A stretch of 64,000 nucleotides of DNA from Noviherbaspirillum autotrophicum (GCF_000818395.1 NZ_JWJG01000028.1:1614222-1678221); one strand, 5' to 3'; shown: positions 53,187-63,863, counted from the first letter of the stretch. The notes: generated from the sequence alone by a model not told the origin. Program-made: numbers and translations.

Positions 53187-53229
53187 TTGACATAAATCAA
53201 TTAGCATTCGATGTGCAATTTCCTATAAG
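53187..53229 (+). promoter_or_regulatory. FNR/CRP-type box and class II promoter
   Basis: TTGAC-ATAA-ATCAA (53187-53200) fits the FNR/ANR consensus TTGAY-N4-ATCAA. A -10 box TATAAG (53224-53229) predicts a start near 53236, putting the box centre at about -42, the class II activator position. Confidence 0.55.
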
Positions 53230-53271
53230 AATTAACTAACCCATTAAAGACCCCAGAGGGAGATTTACATC

Positions 53272-54906
53272 ATGAATGCACAAGGCAAGATGAGGCTGAA
53301 GGGATTAATCCTCGCAAGCGCGGTAGCTGCTGCTCTTGCGGCTTGTGGCGGCGGCTCGTCCTCCACTTCCACTAATACATCGTCAAGTTTGACTCTAAGT
53401 GGCACGGCAGCCACGGGCTTGGCTATTGCAAATAGCTCAGTCAGCGTTAAATGCCAAGGTGGATCAGGAACTGCAACAACCAAAGCGGATGGTACCTACA
53501 CTGTTACCGTAGCGGGAGCGACCTTGCCATGTGCGTTGGAAGTTACCGCGAATGGCGAGACCTTGCGTTCAGTAGTTTCCGGTACCGGCACTTCGGCGAC
53601 AGCGAACATCACGCCGCTAACCGAATTGCTCGTTGCCGCCTTGCTGCAACAGCATCCTGATGCCCTTGCCGATGGGGCGCCGTCAGCAACAGCAATCACC
53701 AGCGACGCTCTAAAAGCAGCAAAAGATACGGTAATTAGCTTCCTCCAGGCAAATGACATCGATGTTACCGCCTTGGCCGATACAGATTTCGTCGGAACAC
53801 CATTGACCGCAGCCGTTACAACTCCTGGTACTGGCGATACGCAGGATCAGTTGCTCGACAAGCTAAAAACCGCACTGCCCAATTTAAGCGATGCGGCAAC
53901 GACAATTGCAACAGCGCCAACCGGCTGTGCAGTAGCAAAATCGGGAAAATACACACTGATTAACCACACCGGTGCAGTCTCGTTTGCTAATGTCGATTTT
54001 TCCAAACAAACCATTAGCTTTGACGACAACCCGACGCCGCAGGCCTTTAAAGCGTCCAGCACGTATGCTTGCGAATTTACCGGCGGCACCGTTACAGTCA
54101 ATTTTGCCAGTTCCGGCCTTGCCATTTACAAAGACACCACTACCAAGGTAATTGGTATTGCGCTTCCGACCCAGCCATTTGATAAGTCTGTCTTCGGAGA
54201 CACATATAATCTTTCCGGCTATTTCGTTCAGGGCGCTGGCCCTGCGTCACTTAGTAACAATGCAACCGGACCGAATGCGCAAATCGGTACCTTTAAAGTA
54301 AATACCGATGGTAGCGTCAAGGTATGTGGCAATACGGACTATTCTGATACGTGTGGCATAACTGCAAGCTTCTCCAGCACACTCAACAGCGATGGCAGCG
54401 TCGATTTCCTTGCTCCCGACACGACCACACCGACCAAGGCCTACAGCTACAAGGCACCGAACGGGAAAAAACTGTTGGTGCTGGCAGACAGTGAGACCTT
54501 CCTGATCGCGGCCAAGCAAGAAGCTATTGACACATCGAAAATCGAACCGAATTCCGTGTGGTACCAGGTCAAGGGATATGCTGGCTACTCGGGCGGCACT
54601 GGAAGCAGCGCCTGGACCGGAGCCACGATTGAATCCGGAACAAGCGTCGTGACAGACGCCGCTGCAGGCACAATAGTGCAGCATTTCGATGATGGTGTAA
54701 CCGCAGATCGTACGGACACCTATCAGTGGAATAAACCTTGGACCGGAATGCGTCTTCGCCCGGCAGTTACTGGCGTTGCACCAGCCAGAATCGGCATGAC
54801 CGCAATCGGCATGGGCTTGAGCACCAACGGAAGCGTCAATATTGTGTCGTCAACGGCAGTTACCGCTCCCAATGTGCCTGGATTCACGCTCTCGGTAAAA
54901 CGATGA
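53272..54906 (+). CDS. secreted lipoprotein of unknown function, 544 aa
   Basis: A lipoprotein signal peptide has lipobox LAAC (Cys25) followed by GGGSSS and a Ser/Thr-rich linker. The mature part starts with a transthyretin-like/Big-type beta domain (about 40-110, with SVKCQGG and TVTVAGATLPCALEV). A helical segment (about 115-200) and a long beta-rich domain follow, with several paired cysteines. I do not recognise the rest. Its codon use is less GC-biased than its neighbours (many Thr and Ala codons ending in A or T), which hints at later acquisition. The FNR-type promoter suggests induction under low oxygen. Confidence 0.75.
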   Translation: MNAQGKMRLKGLILASAVAAALAACGGGSSSTSTNTSSSLTLSGTAATGLAIANSSVSVKCQGGSGTATTKADGTYTVTVAGATLPCALEVTANGETLRSVVSGTGTSATANITPLTELLVAALLQQHPDALADGAPSATAITSDALKAAKDTVISFLQANDIDVTALADTDFVGTPLTAAVTTPGTGDTQDQLLDKLKTALPNLSDAATTIATAPTGCAVAKSGKYTLINHTGAVSFANVDFSKQTISFDDNPTPQAFKASSTYACEFTGGTVTVNFASSGLAIYKDTTTKVIGIALPTQPFDKSVFGDTYNLSGYFVQGAGPASLSNNATGPNAQIGTFKVNTDGSVKVCGNTDYSDTCGITASFSSTLNSDGSVDFLAPDTTTPTKAYSYKAPNGKKLLVLADSETFLIAAKQEAIDTSKIEPNSVWYQVKGYAGYSGGTGSSAWTGATIESGTSVVTDAAAGTIVQHFDDGVTADRTDTYQWNKPWTGMRLRPAVTGVAPARIGMTAIGMGLSTNGSVNIVSSTAVTAPNVPGFTLSVKR

Positions 54907-54972
54907 TCCGTATCGCACAGCGACCGCTCTCCACTTCGTTTATCGAATAACGGGTGATCGCTGGCAAGATCA

Positions 54973-55004
54973 ATAGGGGGCAGCTTGCCCCCTATTTTTT
55001 TTTT
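54973..55004 (+). terminator. strong Rho-independent terminator
   Basis: ATAGGGGGCA (54973-54982) pairs with TGCCCCCTAT (54986-54995), followed by a run of T to 55004. It ends the lipoprotein transcript. Confidence 0.9.
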
Positions 55005-55074
55005 GCGATTGACTACAGTACCTACCCGTTATGCGGTCAGTCATGCGTCTTCGCCGGTACGCATAGCCGGGCAT

Positions 55075-55080
55075 TATAAT
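55075..55080 (+). promoter_or_regulatory. -10 box for the exporter operon
   Basis: A perfect TATAAT, giving a leader of about 90 nt to the TTG start at 55176. No good -35 is visible. Confidence 0.35.
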
Positions 55081-55175
55081 TTCAGCATGATGCTCTTACG
55101 GCCCCGCACGAAATCCCGGCCTCGCTCCTTAAACGTCAGTTGTTCGCTGAGGCACCAACCCACCGAGGACACGAA

Positions 55176-56396
55176 TTGGACGCCCCCGACCTTTCAAAAT
55201 TAAAAATAGATCGAAACGCAACGCCATCTGGCGGCAATCCGCAGGGACGGCGCAGACGCTGGGGCCGCATCGCCATTGCCATCCTCATCGTACTCGGCGT
55301 CACGCTCGCCATTGCCACCCGCCTGCGCGGCCCCGTCAGCGTGGAAACGGTAACCGTTGCCACAGCCTATCCGTCGCAGAATTACACCCTGCTCAACGCC
55401 ACCGGCTATGTAGTGGCGCAGCGCAAGGCGGCGCTGTCCTCGAAGGCGACCGGCCGCCTGGAATGGCTGGGCGTGCTCGAAGGCAGCCGCGTCAAGAAGG
55501 ATGAACTGGTCGCGCGCCTGGAAAACCGGGATGTGGCGGCTGCCCTCGGCCAAGCCTCGGCCAACGTGCAGGTCGCCCGTGCCAACCTGGAACAGGGACA
55601 GGCGGAATTGCGCGACGCGGAGCAGGCATACCGGCGTTCGCAGGAACTGCTGCAGCAAAAGTTCATCTCGATGGCAACCCGCGACACTGCACTCGCGCGC
55701 TACAACAAGGCGCAGGCGGCGATTGCCGGCTTGCGCGCCGCCATTGCCGCGGCCGAAGCCAGCAGGCAGGCGGCGCAAGTGGCGCTCGACCAGACCATGA
55801 TCCGCGCGCCGTTCGACGGCGTGGTTCTGACCAAGAATGCCAATGTCGGCGACAACATCACGCCGTTCTCCTCTGCCACCGACAGCAAGGGAGCGGTGGT
55901 CACCATTGCCGATATGGATACGCTGGAAGTGGAAGCCGACGTCTCCGAATCCAATCTTTCCAAGATCAGCGTTGGCCAGGCCGCCGAGATACAGCTCGAT
56001 GCGTTTCCCGACCTGCGTCTGGCCGGCGTGGTATCGCGCATGGTGCCGACCGTTGACCGATCCAAGGCCACGCTGCTGGTCAAGGTGCGCTTCATCGAGC
56101 GCGATGCGCGCATCTTGCCGGACATGAGCGCGAAAGTCGCCTTCCTGTCGCATCCGGTGCCGCCGCAGGACGAGAAGCCGGTCACTGCGGTTCCGGGCGG
56201 CGCCGTGGTGCAGCGTGACGGCAGGAAGGTCGTGTTCGCGGTAAAGGACGACAAAGCGCGGCAAACTTCGGTGAGCACGGGCAGGAAAATTGGCGAGCTG
56301 CTGGAAGTCGGCGGAATCAAAGCCGGCGACAAGGTGGTGCTTAATCCGGGGGACAAACTGAAAGACGGCAGCGCAGTTGCGCCGGCGAAGAAATGA
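55176..56396 (+). CDS. periplasmic adaptor of an ABC exporter (HlyD/MacA-like)
   Basis: A 406-aa membrane-fusion protein. An N-terminal cytoplasmic stretch (1-30) precedes a single membrane helix (about 32-50, WGRIAIAILIVLGVTLAIAT). Biotinyl-lipoyl halves flank an alpha-helical hairpin (about 95-190, with RRSQELLQQKFIS), and beta-barrel domains follow to the C-terminus. The TTG start has GAGGA at 7 nt. It overlaps the ATPase by 4 bp. It connects the inner-membrane pump to an outer-membrane factor that is not encoded here. Confidence 0.88.
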   Translation: MDAPDLSKLKIDRNATPSGGNPQGRRRRWGRIAIAILIVLGVTLAIATRLRGPVSVETVTVATAYPSQNYTLLNATGYVVAQRKAALSSKATGRLEWLGVLEGSRVKKDELVARLENRDVAAALGQASANVQVARANLEQGQAELRDAEQAYRRSQELLQQKFISMATRDTALARYNKAQAAIAGLRAAIAAAEASRQAAQVALDQTMIRAPFDGVVLTKNANVGDNITPFSSATDSKGAVVTIADMDTLEVEADVSESNLSKISVGQAAEIQLDAFPDLRLAGVVSRMVPTVDRSKATLLVKVRFIERDARILPDMSAKVAFLSHPVPPQDEKPVTAVPGGAVVQRDGRKVVFAVKDDKARQTSVSTGRKIGELLEVGGIKAGDKVVLNPGDKLKDGSAVAPAKK

Positions 56397-57070
56397 GCAC
56401 GCTGGTCGATATCCGGCACCTGGTGAAATCCTACCGGCGCGGCGACCAGGCGGTGCCGGTATTGACCGACATTACGCTTGCCATCGACGCTGGCGACTTC
56501 ACGGCGCTGATGGGCCCGAGCGGCTCGGGAAAGAGCACCCTGCTCAACCTGATCGCGGGCATCGACAAGCCCGACAGCGGCATCCTGCTGGTCAATGGCC
56601 TCGATATCACGCAGCTGTCGGAAGCGGAGCTGGCCGACTGGCGCGCCGCCAACGTTGGCTTCATCTTCCAGTTCTACAACTTGATGCCGGTGCTGAGCGC
56701 CGTCGAAAACGTCGAACTGCCGCTGCTGCTGACTGGCCTGTCGCGCAGGGAAAGGCGCGAGCGCGCCGAGCTCACGCTCGCGATGGTCAACCTGTCCGAC
56801 CGCCTGGACCACTATCCGTCCGAACTGTCGGGCGGCCAGCAGCAGCGTGTCGCGATCGCACGCGCCATCGTCACCGATCCGACGCTGATCGTCGCCGACG
56901 AACCGACCGGCGACCTGGACCGCCAGTCCGCCGTCGAGGTGCTGGACCTGCTCAAGCGCCTGAATCAGGAGCTGGGCAAGACCATCATCATGGTGACGCA
57001 TGACGCGCATGCGGCGCAGCGCGCGCGCTCCATCGTCCATCTCGACAAGGGCGAGCTGCTCAGAGAGTAA
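56393..57070 (+). CDS. MacB/LolD-type ABC exporter ATPase
   Basis: A 225-aa ATPase with Walker [32 protein letters not shown], signature LSGGQQQR, Walker [13 protein letters not shown] and H-loop VTHD. It belongs to the type that powers FtsX-like permeases. It is separated from the permease by 2 bp. Confidence 0.92.
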   Translation: MSTLVDIRHLVKSYRRGDQAVPVLTDITLAIDAGDFTALMGPSGSGKSTLLNLIAGIDKPDSGILLVNGLDITQLSEAELADWRAANVGFIFQFYNLMPVLSAVENVELPLLLTGLSRRERRERAELTLAMVNLSDRLDHYPSELSGGQQQRVAIARAIVTDPTLIVADEPTGDLDRQSAVEVLDLLKRLNQELGKTIIMVTHDAHAAQRARSIVHLDKGELLRE

Positions 57071-57072
57071 TC

Positions 57073-58230
57073 ATGGAAGTCCTCAAACTGATCCTCAAGA
57101 ACGCGCTGCGACACAAGCTGCGCACATCGTTGACAGTGCTGGGACTAGTGGTGGCAACGCTGGCGTTCGGCCTGCTGCAGACGGTGGTGGGCGCCTGGTA
57201 TGCCGGCGCGGACGCCGCCTCCAATACCCGGCTGGTAACGCGCAACGCGATTTCGCTGGTTTTTCCATTGCCGCTGTCGTACGAGAACAGCATACGCGGC
57301 ATCGAGGGCGTCACCGGCGTGGCCTACGCCAACTGGTTCGGCGGCATCTATCAGGAACCGAAAAACTTCTTCCCGCAACTGGCGATTTCCGGGCGCAGCT
57401 ATCTCGACCTGTATCCGGAATTCGTGCTCGACGAAGACCAGCGCGCCGCCTTCCTGCGCGACCGCAAGGGCTGCGTCGTCGGCAGCAAGCTCGCCGCACA
57501 ATATGGTTTCAAACTCGGCGACGTCATTCCCATCAAGGGTACGATCTTCCCCGGCCAGTGGGAATTCGTGGTGCGTGGCATCTACGACGGCAGGCAAGAA
57601 ACCACCGATACCTCGCAGTTCTTCTTCCACTGGGACTACCTGAATGAAACGCTGCTGAAAACCTCCAAACGGCGCGGCAATCAGGTTGGCCTGTATGTCG
57701 TGCGAATCGATAATCCCGATAATGCCGCCGCCATTTCCGGCGCCATCGACCGCCAGTTCAAGAACTCGCTGGCAGAAACGCTGACCGAAACCGAAAAGGC
57801 TTTCCAGCTGGGTTTCGTGTCGATGTCGGAGGCGATCGTGGTAGCGATTCGCGTAGTGTCCTTCGTGGTCATCGTGATCATCATGGCAGTCATGGCCAAT
57901 ACCATGGCGATGAGCGCACGCGAACGGCTGGCCGAGTACGCCACGCTCAAGGCGCTTGGCTTCGGACCGGGGTTCCTCGCGCTGCTGATTTTCGGTGAAT
58001 CGCTCCTGATCGCGCTGGTGGGTGCCGCCATCGGCATCGTGCTGTTGTTTCCAGTCGCGCATGCATTCAGCGCCAAGATGGGCACACTGTTTCCTGTGTT
58101 CGAGATCGCGCCGCAAACCCTGCTGCTGCAGGCTCTCGCCGCGCTCACGGTCGGTATCGTCGCGGCGATCGCCCCTACTCTGCGCTCGATGCGCGTCAAT
58201 ATCGTCGACGGCCTGCGGAGTATCGGATGA
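57073..58230 (+). CDS. FtsX-like ABC permease, first of two
   Basis: A 385-aa permease with one N-terminal membrane helix (about 14-34), a periplasmic MacB-PCD domain (about 40-250) and three C-terminal helices (about 260-380). It overlaps the second permease by 4 bp. Single-copy MacB normally forms a homodimer; here two different permease genes suggest a heterodimer. Confidence 0.88.
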   Translation: MEVLKLILKNALRHKLRTSLTVLGLVVATLAFGLLQTVVGAWYAGADAASNTRLVTRNAISLVFPLPLSYENSIRGIEGVTGVAYANWFGGIYQEPKNFFPQLAISGRSYLDLYPEFVLDEDQRAAFLRDRKGCVVGSKLAAQYGFKLGDVIPIKGTIFPGQWEFVVRGIYDGRQETTDTSQFFFHWDYLNETLLKTSKRRGNQVGLYVVRIDNPDNAAAISGAIDRQFKNSLAETLTETEKAFQLGFVSMSEAIVVAIRVVSFVVIVIIMAVMANTMAMSARERLAEYATLKALGFGPGFLALLIFGESLLIALVGAAIGIVLLFPVAHAFSAKMGTLFPVFEIAPQTLLLQALAALTVGIVAAIAPTLRSMRVNIVDGLRSIG

Positions 58231-59393
58231 AAATCCCGCTCAGCTATATCGCCCGCAACCTGTGGACCCGGCGCCTGACGACGCTGCTGACGGCCGCCGG
58301 GCTGGCGCTGGTGGTGTTCGTGTTTGCCACCGTGCTGATGCTTGACGAGGGCTTGAAGAAAACCCTCGTCACCACCGGCGAATACGACAATGTCGTGCTG
58401 ATCCGGCGCGCCTCGGAAACCGAGGTCCAGAGCGGCGTCTACCGCGACCAGGCGACGATTGCGGCGAGCCATCCGTCGATTGCGCTCGGCGCCGACGGAC
58501 AACCGCTGGCGTCAAAGGAAACGGTGGTGCTGATCGCATTGAACAAGCGCGGCACCGACAAGCCGGCCAACGTGGTGATCCGCGGCGTGTCTCCCGTCGG
58601 GCTTGCGCTGCGTCCGCAGGTCAGGCTGTCGGCCGGACGCATGTTCCGCCCCGGCGCGTCAGAAATCATTACCGGCAGCGGCATCGCCAAGCGCTTTTCC
58701 GGCACCGCCATCGGCGAAACGCTACGCTTCGGCCAGCGCGACTGGACCGTGGTGGGGACATTCGACGCCGGCAACAGCGGCTTCGATTCGGAGATCTGGG
58801 GCGATGCGGACCAGTTGATGCAGGCCTTCCGCCGTCCCGTGTATTCGTCCGTCATCGTGCGCCTCAACGACAGCCACGACTTCGACGCATTCAAGAAGGA
58901 TATCGAGAGCGACCCGCGCCTGACGCTGGAAGCCAAGCGCGAACAGACGTTCTATGCCGACCAGTCGAAGGCGCTGTCCACTTTCATCAGCATCCTCGGC
59001 ATGACGTTGTCCATCATCTTTTCAATTGGCGCCATGATCGGCGCCATGATCACGATGTACGCATCGGTTGCCAACCGCGTGGCGGAAATCGGCACGCTGC
59101 GTGCGCTCGGCTTCAAGCGGCGCAGCATCCTGGCGGCGTTTCTGACTGAGTCCCTGCTGCTGGCGCTGATCGGCGGCGTGGTCGGACTATTCTTTGCGTC
59201 CTTCATGCAATTTCTCTCGTTCTCGACCATCAACTTCCAGTCGTTTTCCGAGCTTGCATTCGGTTTCACACTCAACCCGGCGATTGTGGCCAAGTCGCTC
59301 TTGTTCGCGCTGTTGATGGGCTTTGTCGGCGGCTTCCTGCCGGCACTGCGTGCCGGGCGCATGAAGATTGTCGATTCACTGCGCGCGGCTTAG
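58227..59393 (+). CDS. FtsX-like ABC permease, second of two
   Basis: A 388-aa paralog of the preceding permease with the same layout (N-terminal helix, periplasmic domain, three C-terminal helices, with MYASVANRVAEIGTLRALGFKRRSI as the FtsX coupling region). It ends 9 bp from the convergent eda gene, without a visible terminator between them. Confidence 0.88.
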   Translation: MKIPLSYIARNLWTRRLTTLLTAAGLALVVFVFATVLMLDEGLKKTLVTTGEYDNVVLIRRASETEVQSGVYRDQATIAASHPSIALGADGQPLASKETVVLIALNKRGTDKPANVVIRGVSPVGLALRPQVRLSAGRMFRPGASEIITGSGIAKRFSGTAIGETLRFGQRDWTVVGTFDAGNSGFDSEIWGDADQLMQAFRRPVYSSVIVRLNDSHDFDAFKKDIESDPRLTLEAKREQTFYADQSKALSTFISILGMTLSIIFSIGAMIGAMITMYASVANRVAEIGTLRALGFKRRSILAAFLTESLLLALIGGVVGLFFASFMQFLSFSTINFQSFSELAFGFTLNPAIVAKSLLFALLMGFVGGFLPALRAGRMKIVDSLRAA

Positions 59394-59402
59394 TTGTGCG
59401 AC

Positions 59403-60026
59403 TCAAGCGCGCAGCTTGCTGGCCGCCGCCGCCAGCGAAGTAATCTGTTTCCAGTCCCCGTTCCGGATCGCGTCTTTGGGCGTCAGCCACGATCCACCGA
59501 CGCAGGCGACATTCTTGCATGCGAGGAATTGCGGTGCCGTTTCCTGTGAAATGCCACCAGTCGGGCAAAACATCACGTCGGGCAGCGGCCCCGCGATTGC
59601 ATTGAGCATCCCGACGCCGCCGGCCGGCACTGCCGGAAACAGCTTCAGTTGCCGGAATCCCGCTTCGCGCGCCATCATCACTTCGGACGGCGTCATCACG
59701 CCAGGCAGCAATGGCAAGCCGCTCGCTTTGGCTGCCTCGACCATGCGCGGTGTCAGACCCGGCGATACGCCAAATACCGCGCCGGCGTCACGTGCGGCGA
59801 CGAACTCTTCGGGCCGGGTCAGGGTTCCGACGCCGACGATTGCGCCCGGCACCTGTTCGGTCATGGCCCGAATTGCCGGCAAGCCATGCTCGGTGCGCAA
59901 GGTCACCTCCAGCACCCGGATACCGCCTTCAACCAGCGCCTTGGCCAAGGGCACGGCATGTTCGATGGCGTCGATTGCGATCACCGGAATCACCGGCGAT
60001 GCGCGCATGATTTCAAGAAGTGTCAT
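59403..60026 (-). CDS. eda: 2-dehydro-3-deoxy-phosphogluconate (KDPG) aldolase
   Basis: It cleaves KDPG to pyruvate and glyceraldehyde 3-phosphate, the last specific step of the Entner-Doudoroff pathway. It is a 207-aa class I aldolase with the Schiff-base lysine in QLKLFPA, the VLEVTLRT glutamate strand and the phosphate-binding PTGGIS. It overlaps edd by 4 bp and is translated after it. Confidence 0.95.
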   Translation of the reverse strand: MTLLEIMRASPVIPVIAIDAIEHAVPLAKALVEGGIRVLEVTLRTEHGLPAIRAMTEQVPGAIVGVGTLTRPEEFVAARDAGAVFGVSPGLTPRMVEAAKASGLPLLPGVMTPSEVMMAREAGFRQLKLFPAVPAGGVGMLNAIAGPLPDVMFCPTGGISQETAPQFLACKNVACVGGSWLTPKDAIRNGDWKQITSLAAAASKLRA

Positions 60027-61951
60027 GTCTTTCTTTCCATCGGACGTGAGAACAGGAAATCTTCATCCGAGTATGCTTCGGATTGCGGAACGGCCAGACA
60101 GTTGTCCGTTTCCTCCGGCATGTGCAGCGGCAGCGGCAAGCCGAAGGTCGCGGCGCCCTGCTCGGCTTCGCTCACTGCATTACGGAAGGTGGCAAACAAC
60201 TCGCGCCCCATGCCGACGTGGCTGGCTGAGAGATCCGCTGTGGCGACGGTGCGCGCCTGCCATTCGACTTTCGGCACCAGCGCCTGCAAGACTCCCGCCT
60301 CGGCATCCAGCCGGATCATGTCGCCGTCGCGCACGCGTCCAAGCGGTCCGCCAGCCAGCACTTCCGGCGACACGTGAATGGCTGCCGGCACCTTGCCGGA
60401 TGCGCCGGACATGCGGCCATCGGTCACCAGCGCGACATGCCGCCCAGCATCCTGCAGGTTGGTGAGCGCCGGCGTCAGCGCATGCAGCTCTGGCATGCCG
60501 TTGGCGCGCGGCCCCTGGAAGCGCACGACCGCCACGAAGTCGCGATCGAGCTTGCCTGCCTTGTAGGCATCCATCAGCGCTTCCTGCGAATCGAACACCA
60601 GGGCCGGCGCTTCCACCACCCGGTGCTGCGGCTTGACGGCGGATACCTTGATGATGGCACGGCCGAGATTGCCGGACACCAGGCGCAATCCGCCATCGGC
60701 TGAAAACGGCTCCCCTGCAGGCCGCAATACGCCGAGGTCGCCGCTGGTCTGCGGCGCCGGCCGCCACACCAGCGCCTCATCCTCAAGGAAAGGCTCGACG
60801 CAGTGCGCGCGCAAGCCTTGCCCCATGACCGTCGTCACGTCATCGTGCAGCAAGCCGGCATCGAGCAGTTCTCGGATCACGAATGGCGGGCCGCCCGCCG
60901 CCTGGAAATAATTGACATCGGCTTCCCCATTCGGATAAATGCGCGTCAACAGCGGCACTACCGACGACAGCTTGTCGAAGTCGTTCCAGTCGATCACGAT
61001 ACCGGCCGCTTTCGCCACCGCGATCCAGTGCAGCGTGTGGTTGGTGGAGCCACCGGTTGCCAGCAGCGCCACGACCGCATTGATGATCGACTTTTCGTCG
61101 ACCACGCGGCCGACCGGGATATACGACTGGCCTTGCGCGCTGATTTCTACCGCGCGCTTGCCGGCAGCCGCAGTCAATGCCTTGCGCAGCGGGGTATTGG
61201 GCGGAATGAAAGCCGCACCCGGCAGGTGCAGCCCCATGACTTCCATAAGCATCTGGTTGCTGTTGGCGGTACCGTAAAAGGTACAGGTACCCGGGGCATG
61301 GTAAGACGCCGATTCCGACTCCAGCAACTCCTCGCGCCCGACCTTGCCTTGGGCATACAACTGGCGCACTCGCGCCTTTTCGGAATTGGAAATCCCGGTC
61401 GTCATCGGGCCGCCCGGTACAAACACTGCCGGCAGGTGGCCGAAATGCAAGGCGCCGATCAACAGTCCCGGCACGATCTTGTCGCAGATGCCGAGGTAGA
61501 CCGCGGCGTCGAACATGTTGTGCGACAGTGCAATGGCGGTCGCCATTGCGATCGTGTCGCGCGAAAACAGCGACAGCTCCATACCCGGCTGGCCTTGCGT
61601 GACGCCATCGCACATGGCGGGCGTGCCACCGGCGAACTGCGCCACGCCGCCTGCCTCTCGCACCGCGTCCTTGATTATCGGAGGAAAGTGCTCGAAAGGC
61701 TGGTGCGCGGACAGCATGTCGTTGTATGCCGATACGATCGCCACCGACGGGTTATGCAACTGCTTGAGCTTGAGCTTGTCATTGGCAGGAAATGCCGCGA
61801 AGCCGTGGGCGAGATTGGTGCAGGCCAGCGCGGCGCGATGCACGGTGTTGCCCCGCGCCGCCTCGATTCGTGCCAGGTAGGCGTTGCGATAGGGCCGGCT
61901 GCGCGCGACGATCTGATCGGTGACCGCCTGCAGAACAGGATGGAGAGCCAT
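60023..61951 (-). CDS. edd: 6-phosphogluconate dehydratase
   Basis: An IlvD/Edd family Fe-S dehydratase that makes KDPG from 6-phosphogluconate. The cluster cysteines are in the [15 protein letters not shown] and [11 protein letters not shown] motifs; [16 protein letters not shown] and TDGRMSG are typical. At 642 aa it is about 35 residues longer than E. coli Edd, the surplus being a C-terminal tail (from [10 protein letters not shown]). It diverges from pgi, and a HexR-like operator lies about 30 bp before its start. Confidence 0.94.
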   Translation of the reverse strand: MALHPVLQAVTDQIVARSRPYRNAYLARIEAARGNTVHRAALACTNLAHGFAAFPANDKLKLKQLHNPSVAIVSAYNDMLSAHQPFEHFPPIIKDAVREAGGVAQFAGGTPAMCDGVTQGQPGMELSLFSRDTIAMATAIALSHNMFDAAVYLGICDKIVPGLLIGALHFGHLPAVFVPGGPMTTGISNSEKARVRQLYAQGKVGREELLESESASYHAPGTCTFYGTANSNQMLMEVMGLHLPGAAFIPPNTPLRKALTAAAGKRAVEISAQGQSYIPVGRVVDEKSIINAVVALLATGGSTNHTLHWIAVAKAAGIVIDWNDFDKLSSVVPLLTRIYPNGEADVNYFQAAGGPPFVIRELLDAGLLHDDVTTVMGQGLRAHCVEPFLEDEALVWRPAPQTSGDLGVLRPAGEPFSADGGLRLVSGNLGRAIIKVSAVKPQHRVVEAPALVFDSQEALMDAYKAGKLDRDFVAVVRFQGPRANGMPELHALTPALTNLQDAGRHVALVTDGRMSGASGKVPAAIHVSPEVLAGGPLGRVRDGDMIRLDAEAGVLQALVPKVEWQARTVATADLSASHVGMGRELFATFRNAVSEAEQGAATFGLPLPLHMPEETDNCLAVPQSEAYSDEDFLFSRPMERKT

Positions 61952-61979
61952 GGAAGCATTCCCGCGGAAGAGTTGTTTT

Positions 61980-61994
61980 TGAAATTTTACTACA
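61980..61994. promoter_or_regulatory. candidate HexR operator near edd
   Basis: TGAAATTTTACTACA reads TGTAGTAAAATTTCA on the other strand. This is close to the HexR consensus TGTARTWAAATTACA (about 14 of 15 by eye), and it sits 28 bp upstream of the edd start, where a repressor could block transcription. Confidence 0.45.
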
Positions 61995-62151
61995 CTTATC
62001 TTACTGATTCAGATCAATCAATTTTCTGCAGAACCTCTCAGAGAATGCAGCCAGAAAAACGACGCACGACATCCCTTTCAGAGAATCAGAGCACAGTCGA
62101 AATACAACCTCCTGAGGCAGCGCAAAATGTATTCAAAGATGCAAAACAAAT

Positions 62152-62166
62152 TGTAGTGAATTTACT
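62152..62166. promoter_or_regulatory. candidate HexR operator near pgi
   Basis: TGTAGTGAATTTACT matches the same consensus less well (about 12 of 15). It overlaps the -35 region of a candidate pgi promoter whose -10 is TATAGT at 62178-62183. Confidence 0.35.
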
Positions 62167-62213
62167 TAAACATGATGTATAGTTAAACAAATTGAATTTT
62201 CCGACCGCCTGCC

Positions 62214-63863
62214 ATGCACCCGTCATCGCTGACCACTACACCGGCCTTTCAGGCACTTGCTTCGCATTACCCTGAAGCCAGGGAATGGCATATGCGCACC
62301 CTGTTTTCTCAAGACGTGGACCGCTTTGATCGCTTTTCGGTCGAAGCAGCGGGTCTGCTGCTGGATTACTCGAAGAACCGGCTCAATGCGACGACCGTGC
62401 AGCTGCTGCTTCAACTGGCGCACGAGCGCGGCGTGGAAGAACGGCGCGACGCCATGTTCGCGGGCGAAAAGATCAATGTCACGGAACATCGTGCCGTCCT
62501 GCACACCGCACTGCGCATGCCGCGCAACAGCATTCTGATGGTAGATGGACAGAATGTGATTCAAGAGGTTCATGCGGTGCTCGATCATATCCAGGCCTTC
62601 ACCGACCGGGTGCGCTCCGGTGCCTGGACTGGCCATACCGGCAAGCCGATTACCGATATCGTCAACATCGGCATCGGCGGCTCCGATCTCGGTCCGGAAA
62701 TGGTCTGCCGCGCATTGCGCTCCTTCATCCATCCGCGCCTGACCATGCACTTCGTCGCCAACGTCGACGGCCATGACCTGGATGCGGTACTGGCAAAGCT
62801 CAATCCGGAAACCACGCTGTTCATCGTCGCTTCCAAGACCTTCACCACGCGCGAAACCATGCTCAACGCACAGTCGGCTCGCGAATGGTTCCTTGCCCGC
62901 GCCGGCGAAGCGGCATTGCCGAAACATTTTGTCGCCGTATCGACCAACACGAAGGCAGTCAGGGATTTCGGCATCGATCCGGAAAACATGTTTCCGTTCT
63001 GGGACTGGGTCGGCGGGCGTTACTCGGTATGGTCGGCCATCGGGCTGCCCGTGGCACTGGCCATCGGATTCGACGCCTTTGCCGAATTCCTCGGCGGTGG
63101 CCATGCCATGGACCAGCACTTCCGCACCGCGCCGCTGGAACGCAACATGCCCGTGTTGCTGGCGATGACAGGCATCTGGTACCGCAATTTCTTCGGCAGC
63201 ACATCGCTGTCGATCGCCCCTTACCACCAAGACTTAAGCCAGTTTCCCGCCTATCTGCAGCAACTCGAAATGGAAAGCAATGGCAAGTGCGTGACAATCG
63301 ATGGAGTGGCTGTTGATTATTCCACTTGCCCGGTCGTCTGGGGCGATGTCGGCACCAATGGCCAGCATGCCTATTTCCAGCTGCTGCATCAGGGTACGAC
63401 AATGGTGCCGGTCGATTTCATTGCGGCGCTGAAACCGGCGCACGACCTCCCCGGCCACCATACCGTGCTGCTCGCAAATTGCTTTGCTCAGTCGGAAGCA
63501 TTTATGCGCGGCAAAACTGCCGACGAAGTGCGGGCCGAAATGCGTGCGCAGCAGATCGATGAAGCGGAAATCGATGTGTTGATTCCGCACAGAACGTTCC
63601 CCGGCAACCATCCCAGCAATACCATTCTGATGGATACATTAGCACCGGCCACGCTGGGCGCCTTGATTGCGTTGTACGAGCACAAGGTATTCGTGCAAGG
63701 CGTGGTTTGGAGCGTCAACAGCTTCGACCAGTGGGGTGTTGAGCTGGGCAAAGTGTTGGCGAAAACAATTGAGACGGAATTGATCGGCAATGCGCATCCG
63801 AAGGCGCATGACAGCTCGACCAATGCACTCATCGCGCGCGCCAGGGAAGCGCTGGGGCGCTGA
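62214..63863 (+). CDS. pgi: glucose-6-phosphate isomerase
   Basis: It interconverts glucose 6-phosphate and fructose 6-phosphate. The 549-aa protein has the PGI signatures: [18 protein letters not shown], the [19 protein letters not shown] segment, [17 protein letters not shown] and [16 protein letters not shown]. The length is normal. The start at 62214 has no strong Shine-Dalgarno. It diverges from edd-eda. Confidence 0.96.
   Translation: MHPSSLTTTPAFQALASHYPEAREWHMRTLFSQDVDRFDRFSVEAAGLLLDYSKNRLNATTVQLLLQLAHERGVEERRDAMFAGEKINVTEHRAVLHTALRMPRNSILMVDGQNVIQEVHAVLDHIQAFTDRVRSGAWTGHTGKPITDIVNIGIGGSDLGPEMVCRALRSFIHPRLTMHFVANVDGHDLDAVLAKLNPETTLFIVASKTFTTRETMLNAQSAREWFLARAGEAALPKHFVAVSTNTKAVRDFGIDPENMFPFWDWVGGRYSVWSAIGLPVALAIGFDAFAEFLGGGHAMDQHFRTAPLERNMPVLLAMTGIWYRNFFGSTSLSIAPYHQDLSQFPAYLQQLEMESNGKCVTIDGVAVDYSTCPVVWGDVGTNGQHAYFQLLHQGTTMVPVDFIAALKPAHDLPGHHTVLLANCFAQSEAFMRGKTADEVRAEMRAQQIDEAEIDVLIPHRTFPGNHPSNTILMDTLAPATLGALIALYEHKVFVQGVVWSVNSFDQWGVELGKVLAKTIETELIGNAHPKAHDSSTNALIARAREALGR

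Noticed and set aside
60803-62182. 459-codon plus-strand frame opposite edd
   Set aside because: Shadow frame; it also runs across the edd promoter region, which a real gene would not explain.
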